From: Microbaculum marinisediminis | Lineage (GTDB): Bacteria > Pseudomonadota > Alphaproteobacteria > Rhizobiales > Tepidamorphaceae | NCBI RefSeq assembly: GCF_025397915.1 | Contig: NZ_JALIDZ010000003.1 | Location: 382,501 to 446,500, forward strand | Length of the DNA stretch: 64,000 bases | Direction of reading: 5' to 3' | In this document: positions 17,400 through 27,008 of the stretch, in pieces | Numbering within the stretch: position 1 is the first letter of the stretch | Layout of the letters: each line of letters starts with the position of its first letter | Notes under the pieces: model-generated | The model's database searches: none | Told to the model about the DNA's origin: nothing | The model's input: the letters and a program-made list of their open reading frames with translations, nothing else | Made by a program: the position numbers and the translations under genes

Positions 17400-18326
17400 T
17401 CAGGCGGGCCGAACGGATTCGCGGCGCGCCAGCGCCTTGTACAGCTCGTCGAGCCTGCGGGTGACGGGGCCGGCCCGGTTCCCATCAGACGGTGGCGTTG
17501 CGATCATGCGTCCGTCGACCTCGCGCACCGGCGTCAGGCCGGCGAAGGTGCCGGTGACGAAGACCTCGTCGGCGGAATAGACGTCGACCAGCGAGAAGCG
17601 CTTCTCGCGGGCGGGAATGGCGTTGTCGCGGCACAGCCGCAGGACGTTGGCCCGCGTGATCCCGCCGAGGCAGTAAAGCCCGTCCGAGGTCCACACCTCG
17701 CCGTCGCGGACGATGAAGAAATGGGTCGAGTTGCAGGTGGCGACCGCCCCGTCCGGATCGAGCATCAGGGCTTCGTCGGCGCCGGCCTTGGCGGCCTGGA
17801 TGCAGGCGAGAATGCAATTGAGCTTGGAATGGCTGTTGAGCTTCTGGTCCTGCATGTCGGGCGCGGTGCGGCGGATATGGACGGTGAACAGGCTCAGGCC
17901 CTGCTTCTTCACCGCCTCGGCCGCCGTCTTGTATTCCGGGATGATGACGATTGTCGCCGGGCCGATCGTCACGCGCGGGTCCTGATAGGGCGTCTTCTTC
18001 ACGCCCCTGGTCACCATCAGCCGGACGTGGACGCCGTCGACCATGCCGTTGGCGTCGAGGCAGTCGAACACGCGGGCGGCCAGCGCCTCGCGCGACAGCC
18101 CGATATCCATGTCGATCGCCTTGGCGCCCTCGTACAGCCGGTCGAGATGGGCATCGAGAAAGGCGATGCCGCCGTCCAGCACCCGCAGCCCCTCCCAGAC
18201 GCCGTCGCCGAGGACGAAGCCCGAATCGAACACCGACACCACCGCCTTCTCGCGGGGAACGAGCGCGCCGTTGACGGAAATCAGAATGTCCGCATTGCGC
18301 GGATCGTCCGCGTATTCGTGGGTCAT
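17400..18326 (-). CDS. Class IV aminotransferase (D-amino acid / branched-chain type)
   Basis: A 308-residue fold-type IV PLP enzyme. The N-terminal half has GFVLGDGVWEGLRVLDGGIAFLDAHLDRL; the PLP lysine is probably in LNSHSKLNCILACIQA, and the phosphate-binding end is GGITRANVLRLC and TGTFAGLTPVREVDGR. The pattern resembles D-amino-acid or branched-chain aminotransferases; the spacing cannot settle the substrate. The ATG at 18326 (MTHEYADDPRNA) begins the conserved region; the open frame runs far upstream without similarity. It is divergent from a dialkylglycine decarboxylase-like gene, with a 263-bp spacer. Confidence 0.85.
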   Translation of the reverse strand: MTHEYADDPRNADILISVNGALVPREKAVVSVFDSGFVLGDGVWEGLRVLDGGIAFLDAHLDRLYEGAKAIDMDIGLSREALAARVFDCLDANGMVDGVHVRLMVTRGVKKTPYQDPRVTIGPATIVIIPEYKTAAEAVKKQGLSLFTVHIRRTAPDMQDQKLNSHSKLNCILACIQAAKAGADEALMLDPDGAVATCNSTHFFIVRDGEVWTSDGLYCLGGITRANVLRLCRDNAIPAREKRFSLVDVYSADEVFVTGTFAGLTPVREVDGRMIATPPSDGNRAGPVTRRLDELYKALARRESVRPA

Positions 18327-18589
18327 GCGAATCCTCGAGCGTTGTCGGGGCGGAGCGTACGTCGCCGGGTGGCCGATTGACAATCTCGCCGGCGCCGTGG
18401 CCGCGCGGTCGGGCGCGTCATCCCCGGAGCAGTGGGATGTGTCCGATCGCGCTTCGGACAGCGTCCGGAGGCGGGTATCGAGGGAGGCTTCCTTCCCGTA
18501 CGGTTTCGGCCCGGGACGGGCACGCGGCCAATTCACCGATCCGCGACGATACACTAGAGTGCCTTCGATCGCCGCATCGGGAGGAACCC

Positions 18590-19888
18590 ATGAGCACGCC
18601 GCGCAACGACGACCATCTGATCCACTACGGCTTCGAGTTCAGCCCGGCGCTGATCGAGAAGGCGCGCGGCGCCTACGTCTATGACGGCGAGGGGCGGGAG
18701 ATCCTCGATTTCACCTCCGGTCAGATGTGCTCGACGCTCGGCCACAACCATCCGAAGATCGTCGAGGCGGTGAAGAAGGCCTGCGACGGGGTTCTGCACC
18801 TGTATTCCGGCATGCTGAGCCCGGCGGTGGTGTCGCTGGCGGCGCGGCTCGCCGCCAAGCTGCCCGGCAAGCTATCCCGGTCGATCTTCCTGTCGACCGG
18901 CGGCGAGGCCAACGAGGCGGCGCTCAGGATGGCCAAGCTCCATACCGGCAACTGGGAAGTGGTCGGCATGACCGGCTCCTGGCACGGCATGACCGCCGGG
19001 GCGGCGTCCTCGACCTATGTGGCCGGGCGCAAGGGCTACGGGCCGGCGGCGCCGGGCACCATGGCGATCCCCGCGCCCAACGCCTTCCGCTGCCCGGTGC
19101 GGCACTGCAAGGGCACGTGCGACAAGACCTGTCTGGAGGTCGGGTTCGACATGATCGACGCCCAGTCCAACGGCGCGCCGGCGGCGCTGCTGGCCGAGCC
19201 GGTGCAGTCGTCTGGCGGCGTCATCGTGCCGCCGGAGGGCTACCTGCCGGCGCTCAAGCAGAAGTGCGAGGACCGCGGCATGATGCTCATCCTCGACGAG
19301 GCGCAGACGGCGTTCGGGCGGCTGGGCGCCGATTTCGCGGCCGATATCTTCGGCGTCGAGCCGGATTTCCTGACCCTGTCGAAGACGCTCGGCGGCGGGC
19401 TGCCGCTGGCGGCGGCCTGCACGACCGACGAGATCGAGGCCGACTGCCACGAGAAGCGCTTCCTGCACGTGACCTCGCACGTGTCCGATCCGCTGCCCGC
19501 CGAAGTGGGGCTCGCGGTGCTCGACGTTCTCGAGGAGGAGAACCTCAACGAGACGGCGGTCGAGACGGGCGCCTATCTGAAGGCCGGCCTCGACAGCCTA
19601 ATGCAGAAGCACGAGGTGATCGGCGACGTGCGGGGCATGGGGATGCTGTACGGCGTGGAGCTGGTGAAGGACCGGCACAGCCGCGAGCCCGACCCGGAGA
19701 CGGGGCAGGCGATCACCCGGCGCTGCATGGAGCTCGGGCTGTCGATGAACATCGTCTCGGTGCCGGGCAGCACGATGTCGGCGGTCTGGCGCATCGCTCC
19801 GCCGCTGACCGCGACGCGGGAGGACATCGACAAGGGCATCGACAGGCTGGACACCGCGATCACCGAGGTGGTGGCGGGGCGGGCCTAG
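18590..19888 (+). CDS. Class III aminotransferase-fold protein close to 2,2-dialkylglycine decarboxylase
   Basis: A 432-residue fold-type I PLP enzyme. Remembered landmarks of 2,2-dialkylglycine decarboxylase are present in order: LDFTSGQMCSTLGHNHP (the Gln there helps decarboxylation), STGGEANEAALRMAK, SWHGMTAGAASSTY, ILDEAQTAFGR, and the PLP lysine in LTLSKTLGGGLPLA. It could decarboxylate a dialkyl amino acid while transaminating pyruvate, or be a plain aminotransferase. Between residues about 165 and 185 it has a C-x4-C-x3-C-x3-C cluster (CPVRHCKGTCDKTC) that the classical enzyme lacks, which may bind a metal. GGAGG precedes the ATG at 18590; the stop overlaps the convergent GNAT gene by four bases. 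Confidence 0.75.
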   Translation: MSTPRNDDHLIHYGFEFSPALIEKARGAYVYDGEGREILDFTSGQMCSTLGHNHPKIVEAVKKACDGVLHLYSGMLSPAVVSLAARLAAKLPGKLSRSIFLSTGGEANEAALRMAKLHTGNWEVVGMTGSWHGMTAGAASSTYVAGRKGYGPAAPGTMAIPAPNAFRCPVRHCKGTCDKTCLEVGFDMIDAQSNGAPAALLAEPVQSSGGVIVPPEGYLPALKQKCEDRGMMLILDEAQTAFGRLGADFAADIFGVEPDFLTLSKTLGGGLPLAAACTTDEIEADCHEKRFLHVTSHVSDPLPAEVGLAVLDVLEEENLNETAVETGAYLKAGLDSLMQKHEVIGDVRGMGMLYGVELVKDRHSREPDPETGQAITRRCMELGLSMNIVSVPGSTMSAVWRIAPPLTATREDIDKGIDRLDTAITEVVAGRA

Positions 19889-20496
19889 ATCGGCGTCCGT
19901 CCGATCAGCGGGACGTGCGGGGCGGCGTCCATCGGCAGGACGCCGTCGAGCCGCGGGTCGGGGAACATCTCCAGCTTGCGCGCGTAAGGCACGAACCCGG
20001 CGCGGCGGTAGAAGGCCATGGCGCCGGGATGGTCGAACGTACAGGTGTGCAGCCAGACCCGTTCCACTCCCTCACGCCAGGACAGTTCCAGCGCGCGGTC
20101 CATCAGCCAGCGCCCGGCGCCCGATCCGATCGCCTCCGGCACGAGGCCGAAGAAGGCGACCTCGACGGACGGCATCTCGCGGAAGTCGAGCTCCAGGATG
20201 CCGATCGGCGCTCCCTCCCGCTCCGGGAAGTACAGCGCGACCTGCGGATCGCCGAGGATCGCGGAGAGCGCCTTGTCGTCCAGCCGCAGCCGCGAGTTCC
20301 ACAGCCAGTCGGCGCCGACGCGCCGGAACATCGCCCGGTAGTCGTCCGGGCCGACCGTCCGCATGGGGGCGAGACGCAGATCGGGGCGCGTGGACGGCGG
20401 GACAGGGCGCGGCGTCGTCATCTCGAGGAAGGTGGCGACCGCCGCGGCATGGCCGTCGGGGAGATCGGTGTATCCGTCGTGTACGATGCGTGTCAT
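19885..20496 (-). CDS. GNAT-family N-acetyltransferase
   Basis: A 203-residue protein whose C-terminal half is a GNAT domain: GILELDFREMPSVEVAFFGLVPEAIGSGAGRWL with the acetyl-CoA loop, then LHTCTFDHPGAMAFYRRAGFVPY. The N-terminal 90 residues contain YRAMFRRVGADWLWNSR, a pattern seen in a GNAT subgroup of alphaproteobacteria. Acceptor unknown. The ATG at 20496 (MTRIVHDGYTDL) starts the conserved part; the longer frame above it has no support. Confidence 0.8.
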   Translation of the reverse strand: MTRIVHDGYTDLPDGHAAAVATFLEMTTPRPVPPSTRPDLRLAPMRTVGPDDYRAMFRRVGADWLWNSRLRLDDKALSAILGDPQVALYFPEREGAPIGILELDFREMPSVEVAFFGLVPEAIGSGAGRWLMDRALELSWREGVERVWLHTCTFDHPGAMAFYRRAGFVPYARKLEMFPDPRLDGVLPMDAAPHVPLIGRTPI

Positions 20497-20615
20497 GGCC
20501 CTGCCGATAGCCCGTAGAGCGCCCCGAAGGCAATGCCGCCGCGCATCGGCGCGCGCGTTGCGGTATGGTCGGCACCGCAAAATCTTGATTCTCGTCTTTC
20601 GGGGGAACTGACGCC

Positions 20616-22487
20616 TTGCCGGGCCGTTGGCTGCGAAACCGCCGGATATCCATCCGTAGCCTGCTGGCGCTGACCTCCGGCGGCCTGGTTCTGGTTGCCA
20701 CCGTAACCGTGCTCTGGATCTCCTTGCAGGCAAGTTCCACGAACACGATCGAGCTTCTCAGCGACCGCATGGTGTTGATCCTCGACGGGATCGAGAACGA
20801 GGTGCGCGACAAGCTCGATTCCGCCGGCAGCCTTGTCGACGGGATATCGCGGGAGATCCAGACGCCGTATTTCCGCGCCGCGACGCCGGACGAGATCCTC
20901 GACGCCCTGACGGTCGTGCTGGCGACGACGCCGGATGTGAGCGTGCTGCTCTACTGGGACCGCAACCTGGTTCGGCGCGGCATTAGGCGGGGCAAGGACG
21001 GGACGCTGAAGCGGCTTACGCAAGGCGCCGAGGCCGATCCCAGGACGCGCAGCCAGCTGTCGTCGGTCCAACCGGGGGCGGCCCACATATGGGGGGAACC
21101 GGCGGTCGAGAACGGCACCACCTATCTCAACGTGGTCACGCGCATCGCATCGACCGACGCCGACGTCGCGTTCGTCGGCGCGGCGGTGTCCCTGGACCAG
21201 TTTTCCCGTTTCGTCGCCGCGGTGGGCAAGCTCTACGACGCAACGGCCTTCATCCTCTACGGCGAAGGCCGGCTGATGGCGCATCCGCAGTTCGTCGGGA
21301 ATATCGCCGCCGGGAGCAGCTACGGCGTCATCCCGACCTCCGAAGCAAACGACCCGGTCATCGTCAATCTCGACAAGGGTGTCCCCGTCGCCTTCATGCA
21401 GTCGGCGCGCGCCCGTGGCGTGGAGGTCGAACGGGTCGACATCGACGACACGCGCTATATCGTCCTGTCGCGCTGGGTCCGGGGCTACGGCAACGAGCCG
21501 CTGGCGATCGGCGCCTACTACCGCCAGGCGCAGCTCAGCGATTCCATGCAGCGGCTGATGACGTCGGCCATCGCCGGCTTCGTCGTCGTCGTGCTCGCGG
21601 TCCTCGCGGCGCTGATACTCGGCGGGTTCGTATCGCGGCCGATCCGCCGGCTGGCCGAATCCGCCTCCGAGGTCGCCCGGCTCGACATCGATACGGCGAC
21701 GCGGCCGCGCGGCAGCGCCATCGCGGAGCTGGATCAGCAGGCGCGCGCCTTCAACCTGATGCTCGACGGCCTGAAGGTGTTCGAGACCTACGTCCCGCGC
21801 CAGCTCGTGCAGCGGCTGATCGCGCTCGGCGGCGAGGCCAGCGTCGCCTCGGAAACCCGCGAGATCACGGTGATGTTCACCGACATCGCCAGCTTCACGA
21901 TGATCTCGGACCGGATGGGCGCGGAAGAAACGGCGGCGTTCCTGAACCGGCATTTCGGCATGCTCGCCGACTGCATCCGCGGCGAGAACGGCAGCATCGA
22001 CAAGTATATCGGCGATGCGGTGATGGCGTTCTGGGGCGCACCGGACCGCCAGGACGACCACGCGGCCCGCGCCGTCAAGGCGGCGCGCTGCATCGCCGAG
22101 GTGATCACGGCCGACAACCGCCGCCGCGCCGGCAAGGGCCTGAAGCCCGTGCGGATGCGGATCGGCCTGCACAGCGGCCCGGCGGTGGTCGGCAATATCG
22201 GCGCGCCCGGGCGCGTCAACTACACGATCGTCGGCGACACGGTGAATGTCGCCCAGCGCATCGAGGCGCTGGGACACAAGCTCGACGCCGGCGCCGACGT
22301 GACGGTGCTGATGAGTGCCCGCACGGCCCAGGAGGCCGGGATCGGCGCCGATGGCGAGGCGGTCGGCGAACACGCGCTCGCCGGCGTTGCGCACCCGGTG
22401 CCGGTGGTGCGGCTGCGCACGCACGAGACGCCGACGACGCCTCAGGTGCCGGCGGCGCCGACGGCAGCGCCGTTGTCGGAACCGTAG
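20616..22487 (+). CDS. Membrane-bound class III adenylate cyclase with HAMP domain
   Basis: A 623-residue protein. A membrane helix near residues 14-36, an extracytoplasmic sensor of about 270 residues, a second helix near 309-333, a HAMP linker, and a C-terminal class III cyclase domain (about 410-560). Metal ligands are in VMFTDIASFTMIS and IGDAVMAFWG, the Lys in IDKYIGD and Asp in YTIVGDTVNVAQRIE favour ATP over GTP. The sensor resembles a dCache/PAS-type extracellular module. It should make cAMP in response to an external signal. The start codon is TTG at 20616 with GGGGGAA upstream. A low-complexity Pro/Ala tail ends it. Confidence 0.88.
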   Translation: MPGRWLRNRRISIRSLLALTSGGLVLVATVTVLWISLQASSTNTIELLSDRMVLILDGIENEVRDKLDSAGSLVDGISREIQTPYFRAATPDEILDALTVVLATTPDVSVLLYWDRNLVRRGIRRGKDGTLKRLTQGAEADPRTRSQLSSVQPGAAHIWGEPAVENGTTYLNVVTRIASTDADVAFVGAAVSLDQFSRFVAAVGKLYDATAFILYGEGRLMAHPQFVGNIAAGSSYGVIPTSEANDPVIVNLDKGVPVAFMQSARARGVEVERVDIDDTRYIVLSRWVRGYGNEPLAIGAYYRQAQLSDSMQRLMTSAIAGFVVVVLAVLAALILGGFVSRPIRRLAESASEVARLDIDTATRPRGSAIAELDQQARAFNLMLDGLKVFETYVPRQLVQRLIALGGEASVASETREITVMFTDIASFTMISDRMGAEETAAFLNRHFGMLADCIRGENGSIDKYIGDAVMAFWGAPDRQDDHAARAVKAARCIAEVITADNRRRAGKGLKPVRMRIGLHSGPAVVGNIGAPGRVNYTIVGDTVNVAQRIEALGHKLDAGADVTVLMSARTAQEAGIGADGEAVGEHALAGVAHPVPVVRLRTHETPTTPQVPAAPTAAPLSEP

Positions 22488-22497
22488 GCCGGAGCGG

Positions 22498-23310
22498 CTA
22501 GTCGTACAGGTCGAGGTCGATCCGGTAGCTCAGGCCGAGGCCGGCGCTGAACTGGTCGCGGCTGCCGGCGGTGGTCACGATCGGCGAGTCCGCGGCGCCG
22601 CTGACGAGACGGTCGTAGCCGGCGCGAAAATGCAGATCGACCTTCTCGGTCAGGGAGTAGGTCGCCAGCGCCTGGATGCCGGCGCTCTTGAAGCCCGAGC
22701 CGGCGCTGTAGACCGGCAGCCCGGACCGGAACGACTGGACCGGCGTCACCGAGAAGTAGGTGTCGAAATAGTCGGCGCTGGCGTAGGTCACGTTCGGGCC
22801 CGCGCGTACGACGAAGACGTCGGTCGGCCGCCACACCGCGTAGAGCGCGGCTTCGCCGACGAGGCCGTCGTGGCCGCCGAATCCCTGTCGCAGCGCCGCG
22901 TAGGCGCCCCAGTTGTTGACCTCGTAGATGGCACGAAGGCCGAACTCGAAGGCGGAGTCGACCGTGCCGAGACCGGTAAGGGCGGGGTCGGAGGATGGGT
23001 CGCGCTCGCCGACGAAGTTGAAGGACGGGCCGATCGAGAAGCCGACTGTGCGTCCGCCGACCGTGCCGATGCCCGGCAGGCGCAGATATTCCAGCGACAC
23101 GATCGGCCAGGGCACGATCTCGTAGTCGTTGGAGCCCTCCCAGTCAGGCTGGACCACGCCGCCGATGCCGATCCGGATGGACAGGTCGGTGGTGGTGCTC
23201 TCCGCCGCGGGCGCGGCGTCGTAGCCGCCGTCCCAGTCTTCGTCTGCGGCCAGCGCCGGCGCGGCGAGGCCGCAGATCGCGGCGGCGATACAAACCAGTC
23301 GCAAGGTCAA
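22498..23310 (-). CDS. MipA/OmpV-family outer membrane protein
   Basis: A 270-residue protein with a signal peptide (LRLVCIAAAICGLAAPALAA) and alternating amphipathic strands typical of a beta barrel; it ends in YRIDLDLYD, with an aromatic residue near the C-terminus. MipA/OmpV landmarks visible are GSNDYEIVPWPIVSLEY and GPSFNFVG. Function in this family is poorly defined: E. coli MipA is a scaffold for murein enzymes, others act in transport. It is convergent with the cyclase, 10 bp away. Confidence 0.8.
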   Translation of the reverse strand: MTLRLVCIAAAICGLAAPALAADEDWDGGYDAAPAAESTTTDLSIRIGIGGVVQPDWEGSNDYEIVPWPIVSLEYLRLPGIGTVGGRTVGFSIGPSFNFVGERDPSSDPALTGLGTVDSAFEFGLRAIYEVNNWGAYAALRQGFGGHDGLVGEAALYAVWRPTDVFVVRAGPNVTYASADYFDTYFSVTPVQSFRSGLPVYSAGSGFKSAGIQALATYSLTEKVDLHFRAGYDRLVSGAADSPIVTTAGSRDQFSAGLGLSYRIDLDLYD

Positions 23311-23435
23311 CGCCGAAGCCCTCCGTACCCTTGATGTCCGTCCTGCGGCGTGCGCGCAGCTTTGCCGATCATACGATCACAATCCGTAAATGGATCGGGG
23401 GCCATCGCCGGTTTCCGGCCGGTGTGTCCTTTTTG

Positions 23436-25562
23436 TCAGATCGACCCGATCGTCTTCAGCCTGGCGCGCGGGTGGATCTCGTTCTGCGACATGACCGCGG
23501 TCTGGGCGCGGAACCGCTCGATGATCGAGCGCACGTAGTAGCGCGAGCCGGGGCTCGTCAGCAGGACCGGGATCTCTCCCTGCTGGGCCGCCTCCTCGAA
23601 GCGCTCGCGCACGGAGTTGATGAACTGCTGCAGCTTCGAGGGCGCCATGGCGAGCTGCTTCTCCTCGCCGTCGCCGTGCAGCGCCTCGAGGAAGGCGCGC
23701 TCCCAGTCGGGCGACAGGGCGACGATCGGCACGTAGCCGTTCGGCGACTGGTGCTGGGCGCACAACTGCCGGGACAGGCGGGCGCGCACGTGCTCGACGA
23801 TGATCCTGGTGCCGTGCCCGCGGCCGGCGATCTCGGCGATGCCCTCGAGGATCGTCGGCAGGTCGCGGATCGACACGCGTTCGTCGAGCAGGGCCTGCAG
23901 CGCGCGCTGGATGCCGGAGATGGTGATCTGGCCGGGCACGATGTCGTCGACCAGCTTCTGCTGCTCCTTGGGCAGCTCGCCGAGCAGCTTGGAGACTTCG
24001 GCGTAGGACAGGAGCTCCGCCATGTTGGCGCGGATCAGCTCGGTCAGGTGCGTGGAGACGACGGTCGCCGGGTCGACGACGGTCAGGCCCTTCATCTGGG
24101 CCTCGTCGCGCAGCGCGGTGTCGATCCATGTGGCCGGCAGGCCGAAGGTCGGCTCGGTGGTGTGGATGCCGGGCATGTTGATCTGCTTGCCTTCGGGGTC
24201 CATCACCATGTCCTGGCCGGGATAGACGGTGCCGCGGCCGGCCTCCACCTCCTTGATCTTGACGATGTAGGTGTTGGGCTCGAGCTGCATGTTGTCGAGC
24301 AGGCGCACCGGCGGCATGACGAAGCCCATGTCGGCGGCCAGCTGCCGGCGCAGCGCCTTGATCTGACCGGTCAGCTTGTCCTCGCCGCCGGCGGCGTTGA
24401 TCAGCGGCAGCAGCGCATAGCCGATCTCGATCTTGACCTCGTCGATCGCCAGCGCCGATGTGATGGGCTCGTCGGCCGGCGAGGCCTCGCCGGCTTGCGT
24501 CGTGAGCGCCTCCTGCGCCACCGCGTCCTTCTCGTCCCTCTGCTTGCGCGTCGCCGACCAGGCGAGCGCGCCGGCGCCGCCGGCCAGCGCCAGGAACGGG
24601 ATCATCGGAATGCCCGGCAGCAGGGACATCACGACCATCACGAAGGAAGACATGCCGAGCGCCTTGGGATAGCCCGACAACTGGCTGATCAGCGCCTGGT
24701 CGGCGGAGCCGGTGACGCCGGCCTTGGAGACCAGCAGGCCGGCGGCCGTCGACACCACGAGGGCGGGGATCTGCGAGACCAGGCCGTCGCCGACGGTCAG
24801 CAGCGTATAGGTGGTGCTCGCCTCGCCCATGGACAGGCCGTTCTGGGCGACGCCGACGATCATGCCGCCGATGACGTTGATGAAGGTGATCAGCAGGCCG
24901 GCGATGGCATCGCCGCGAACGAACTTGGACGCGCCGTCCATGGCGCCGAAGAAGGAGGATTCGTCCTCCAGCGCCTTGCGCCGCCGGCGCGCCTCGTCCT
25001 CGTCGATGAGGCCCGACGACAGGTCGGCGTCGATGGCCATCTGCTTGCCGGGCATGGCATCGAGGGTGAAGCGGGCGGCGACCTCGGCGATACGGCCCGA
25101 GCCCTTGGTGATGACGACGAAGTTCACGATCACCAGGATGGCGAAGACGATGATGCCGATGACGAAGTTGCCGCGCATGACGAAGTTGCCGAACGCCTCG
25201 ATGACGTGGCCGGCGGCGTCGGTGCCCTCGTGGCCGTGCGCCAGGATCAGGCGCGTGGAGGCCAGGTTGAGCGCCAGCCGCAGCATGGTGGCGATCAGCA
25301 GCACGGTCGGGAAGGCGGAGAACTCGAGCGGCGTGTGAATGAACAGCGCCGTCATCAGGACCAGGACCGAAAAGACGATCGACAGCGCCAGCAGCATGTC
25401 GAGCATGATCGGCGGCATCGGCAGGATGAGAACGACGAGGATCGTTATCACCGCCGTGGCCAGGGCGATGTCGCCACGCTTCAGCAGGGCGGCGATGTCG
25501 CCGAGGGAAGGAAGGCCCGCGCCTGCGCGCGCGTTGGTTTCGGCGGCCGTCGTGTCGGACAT
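23436..25562 (-). CDS. flhA: FlhA, flagellar type III export gate
   Basis: A 708-residue FlhA. Eight membrane spans fall in the first 340 residues, with the family signatures FSAFPTVLLIATMLRLALNLASTR and the FHIPEP-like region GSGRIAEVAARFTLDAMPGKQMAIDADL. The cytoplasmic ring-forming domain follows (from about 345). FlhA is the nonameric core of the flagellar export gate and drives substrate docking. The ATG at 25562 is 30 bp after the flbD stop, so it is the last gene of the fliF-fliG-fliH-fliN-flbD-flhA series. Confidence 0.95.
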   Translation of the reverse strand: MSDTTAAETNARAGAGLPSLGDIAALLKRGDIALATAVITILVVLILPMPPIMLDMLLALSIVFSVLVLMTALFIHTPLEFSAFPTVLLIATMLRLALNLASTRLILAHGHEGTDAAGHVIEAFGNFVMRGNFVIGIIVFAILVIVNFVVITKGSGRIAEVAARFTLDAMPGKQMAIDADLSSGLIDEDEARRRRKALEDESSFFGAMDGASKFVRGDAIAGLLITFINVIGGMIVGVAQNGLSMGEASTTYTLLTVGDGLVSQIPALVVSTAAGLLVSKAGVTGSADQALISQLSGYPKALGMSSFVMVVMSLLPGIPMIPFLALAGGAGALAWSATRKQRDEKDAVAQEALTTQAGEASPADEPITSALAIDEVKIEIGYALLPLINAAGGEDKLTGQIKALRRQLAADMGFVMPPVRLLDNMQLEPNTYIVKIKEVEAGRGTVYPGQDMVMDPEGKQINMPGIHTTEPTFGLPATWIDTALRDEAQMKGLTVVDPATVVSTHLTELIRANMAELLSYAEVSKLLGELPKEQQKLVDDIVPGQITISGIQRALQALLDERVSIRDLPTILEGIAEIAGRGHGTRIIVEHVRARLSRQLCAQHQSPNGYVPIVALSPDWERAFLEALHGDGEEKQLAMAPSKLQQFINSVRERFEEAAQQGEIPVLLTSPGSRYYVRSIIERFRAQTAVMSQNEIHPRARLKTIGSI

Positions 25563-25591
25563 CGTGAGGCTTTCGGTCCCGGGTCAGCAGG

Positions 25592-26968
25592 TCAACGCAT
25601 GGCGACCCGCGTCTCCCCGGGGGCGGGGATGGCGAAGCCGTCGTCGGAGTACAGGTGCAGCTTGTTGCGCAGCGTGCGGATCGAGATGCCGAGGATGTTG
25701 GCGGCGTGCGTGCGGTTGCCGAGGCAATGATCGAGGGTGTCGAGGATGAGGTCGCGCTCGACCTCGGCGACGGTGCGGCCGACCAGGGTTCGGGTGACGG
25801 CCTCGGCCGCCTGCGCGGCCTGGCTGACGACGCGGCTCTCGTGACCGCCGATCATGGCGTCGAGCCGCGAGCCGTCGGGCATGCGCAGCGCCTCGGTATC
25901 GATCGCTTCGCCGGTCGACAGCAGCACGGCGCGGTGAATGGTGTTCTCCAGCTCGCGCACGTTGCCGGGCCAGCGGCTCAGCGTCAGCTGCTTGCGCGCG
26001 TCCTGCGACAGCGCGCGCGGCGGCAGGCCGTTGGCCTCGGCGTAGCGGGCGGCGAAATGCTCCGCCAGCGCGAGGATGTCGCCGGGACGCTCGCGCAGCG
26101 CCGGGAGCTGCAGGTTGACTACGTTGAGCCGGTAGTAGAGGTCCTCGCGGAAACCGCCGTCGCGCACCGCGTCGGCGAGATTGCGGTTCGACGTGGCAAT
26201 GATGCGGATGTTGACGGGGACGGGCCGGTTGCCGCCGACGCGGTCGATCATGCGTTCCTGGATGGCGCGCAGGAGCTTGGCCTGCAGGCGCACGTCCATC
26301 TCGCTGATCTCGTCGAGCAGCAGCGTGCCGCCGTCGGCTTCCTCGAACTTGCCGACGCGGCGGGCGACGGCGCCGGTGAACGCACCCTTCTCGTGGCCGA
26401 ACAGCTCGGATTCGAGCAGGGCCTCGGGAATGGCGGCGCAGTTGATCGAGATGAACGGACGGTCGGCGCGGTTCGAGCGCTGGTGCACGTAGCGCGCCAG
26501 CACCTCCTTGCCGGTGCCGGACTCGCCGGTGATCAGGACGCTGGCCTCGGACGGGGCGATCTGCTCGGCGAGCCGGACGACGGAGGCCATCGAGTCGTCG
26601 CGATAGACGAGGGCGTGGCCGTCCTGGGCGACGGCGGCGAGGACCGCGGCGATCAGCTCGGGATCGGGCGGAAGGGGAATGTATTCCTTCGCACCGGCCC
26701 GGATCGCGGCGACGGCGGCGCGGGCATCGTTCTGAATGCCGCAGGCGACGATCGGCACGCAGATGCGTTCGTGTTCGAGCCTGCCGACCAGATCGGTGAT
26801 GTCGACGCTGACCTCCACCATCAGAAGATCGGCGCCCTTGCCGGTGCGAAGCGCCTTCATCGCTTCGTCGATGGTCTCCGAGTGGAGGACCTTCGCTCCC
26901 CGGTCCATGGCGATGCGGGTCGCCGTCGACAGCTGCCCCCGCAACGATCCGATGATCATCAGCCTCAT
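25592..26968 (-). CDS. flbD: FlbD, sigma-54-dependent flagellar transcription activator
   Basis: A 458-residue NtrC-family activator. The N-terminal receiver-like domain lacks the usual phosphorylated Asp: the place reads LLMVEVSVD, with Glu where Asp is expected, as reported for FlbD-type regulators. The AAA+ domain has Walker A GESGTGKE (148-155), GAFTGA at 195-200 for contact with sigma-54, and the arginine finger region. A C-terminal Fis-type HTH ends the protein ([18 protein letters not shown]). In Caulobacter it activates late flagellar genes and represses the fliF operon in which it lies. A sigma-54 promoter stands upstream of fliK at 33820. Confidence 0.9.
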   Translation of the reverse strand: MRLMIIGSLRGQLSTATRIAMDRGAKVLHSETIDEAMKALRTGKGADLLMVEVSVDITDLVGRLEHERICVPIVACGIQNDARAAVAAIRAGAKEYIPLPPDPELIAAVLAAVAQDGHALVYRDDSMASVVRLAEQIAPSEASVLITGESGTGKEVLARYVHQRSNRADRPFISINCAAIPEALLESELFGHEKGAFTGAVARRVGKFEEADGGTLLLDEISEMDVRLQAKLLRAIQERMIDRVGGNRPVPVNIRIIATSNRNLADAVRDGGFREDLYYRLNVVNLQLPALRERPGDILALAEHFAARYAEANGLPPRALSQDARKQLTLSRWPGNVRELENTIHRAVLLSTGEAIDTEALRMPDGSRLDAMIGGHESRVVSQAAQAAEAVTRTLVGRTVAEVERDLILDTLDHCLGNRTHAANILGISIRTLRNKLHLYSDDGFAIPAPGETRVAMR

Positions 26969-27008
26969 GGTTCCGTTCCTCTTATACGCGACAGGGTCGC
27001 GACCGCGA

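Noticed and set aside
23331-25730. A 799-codon plus-strand open frame
   Set aside because: It is the antisense shadow of flhA; the amino-acid composition is abnormal and no domain is recognisable.
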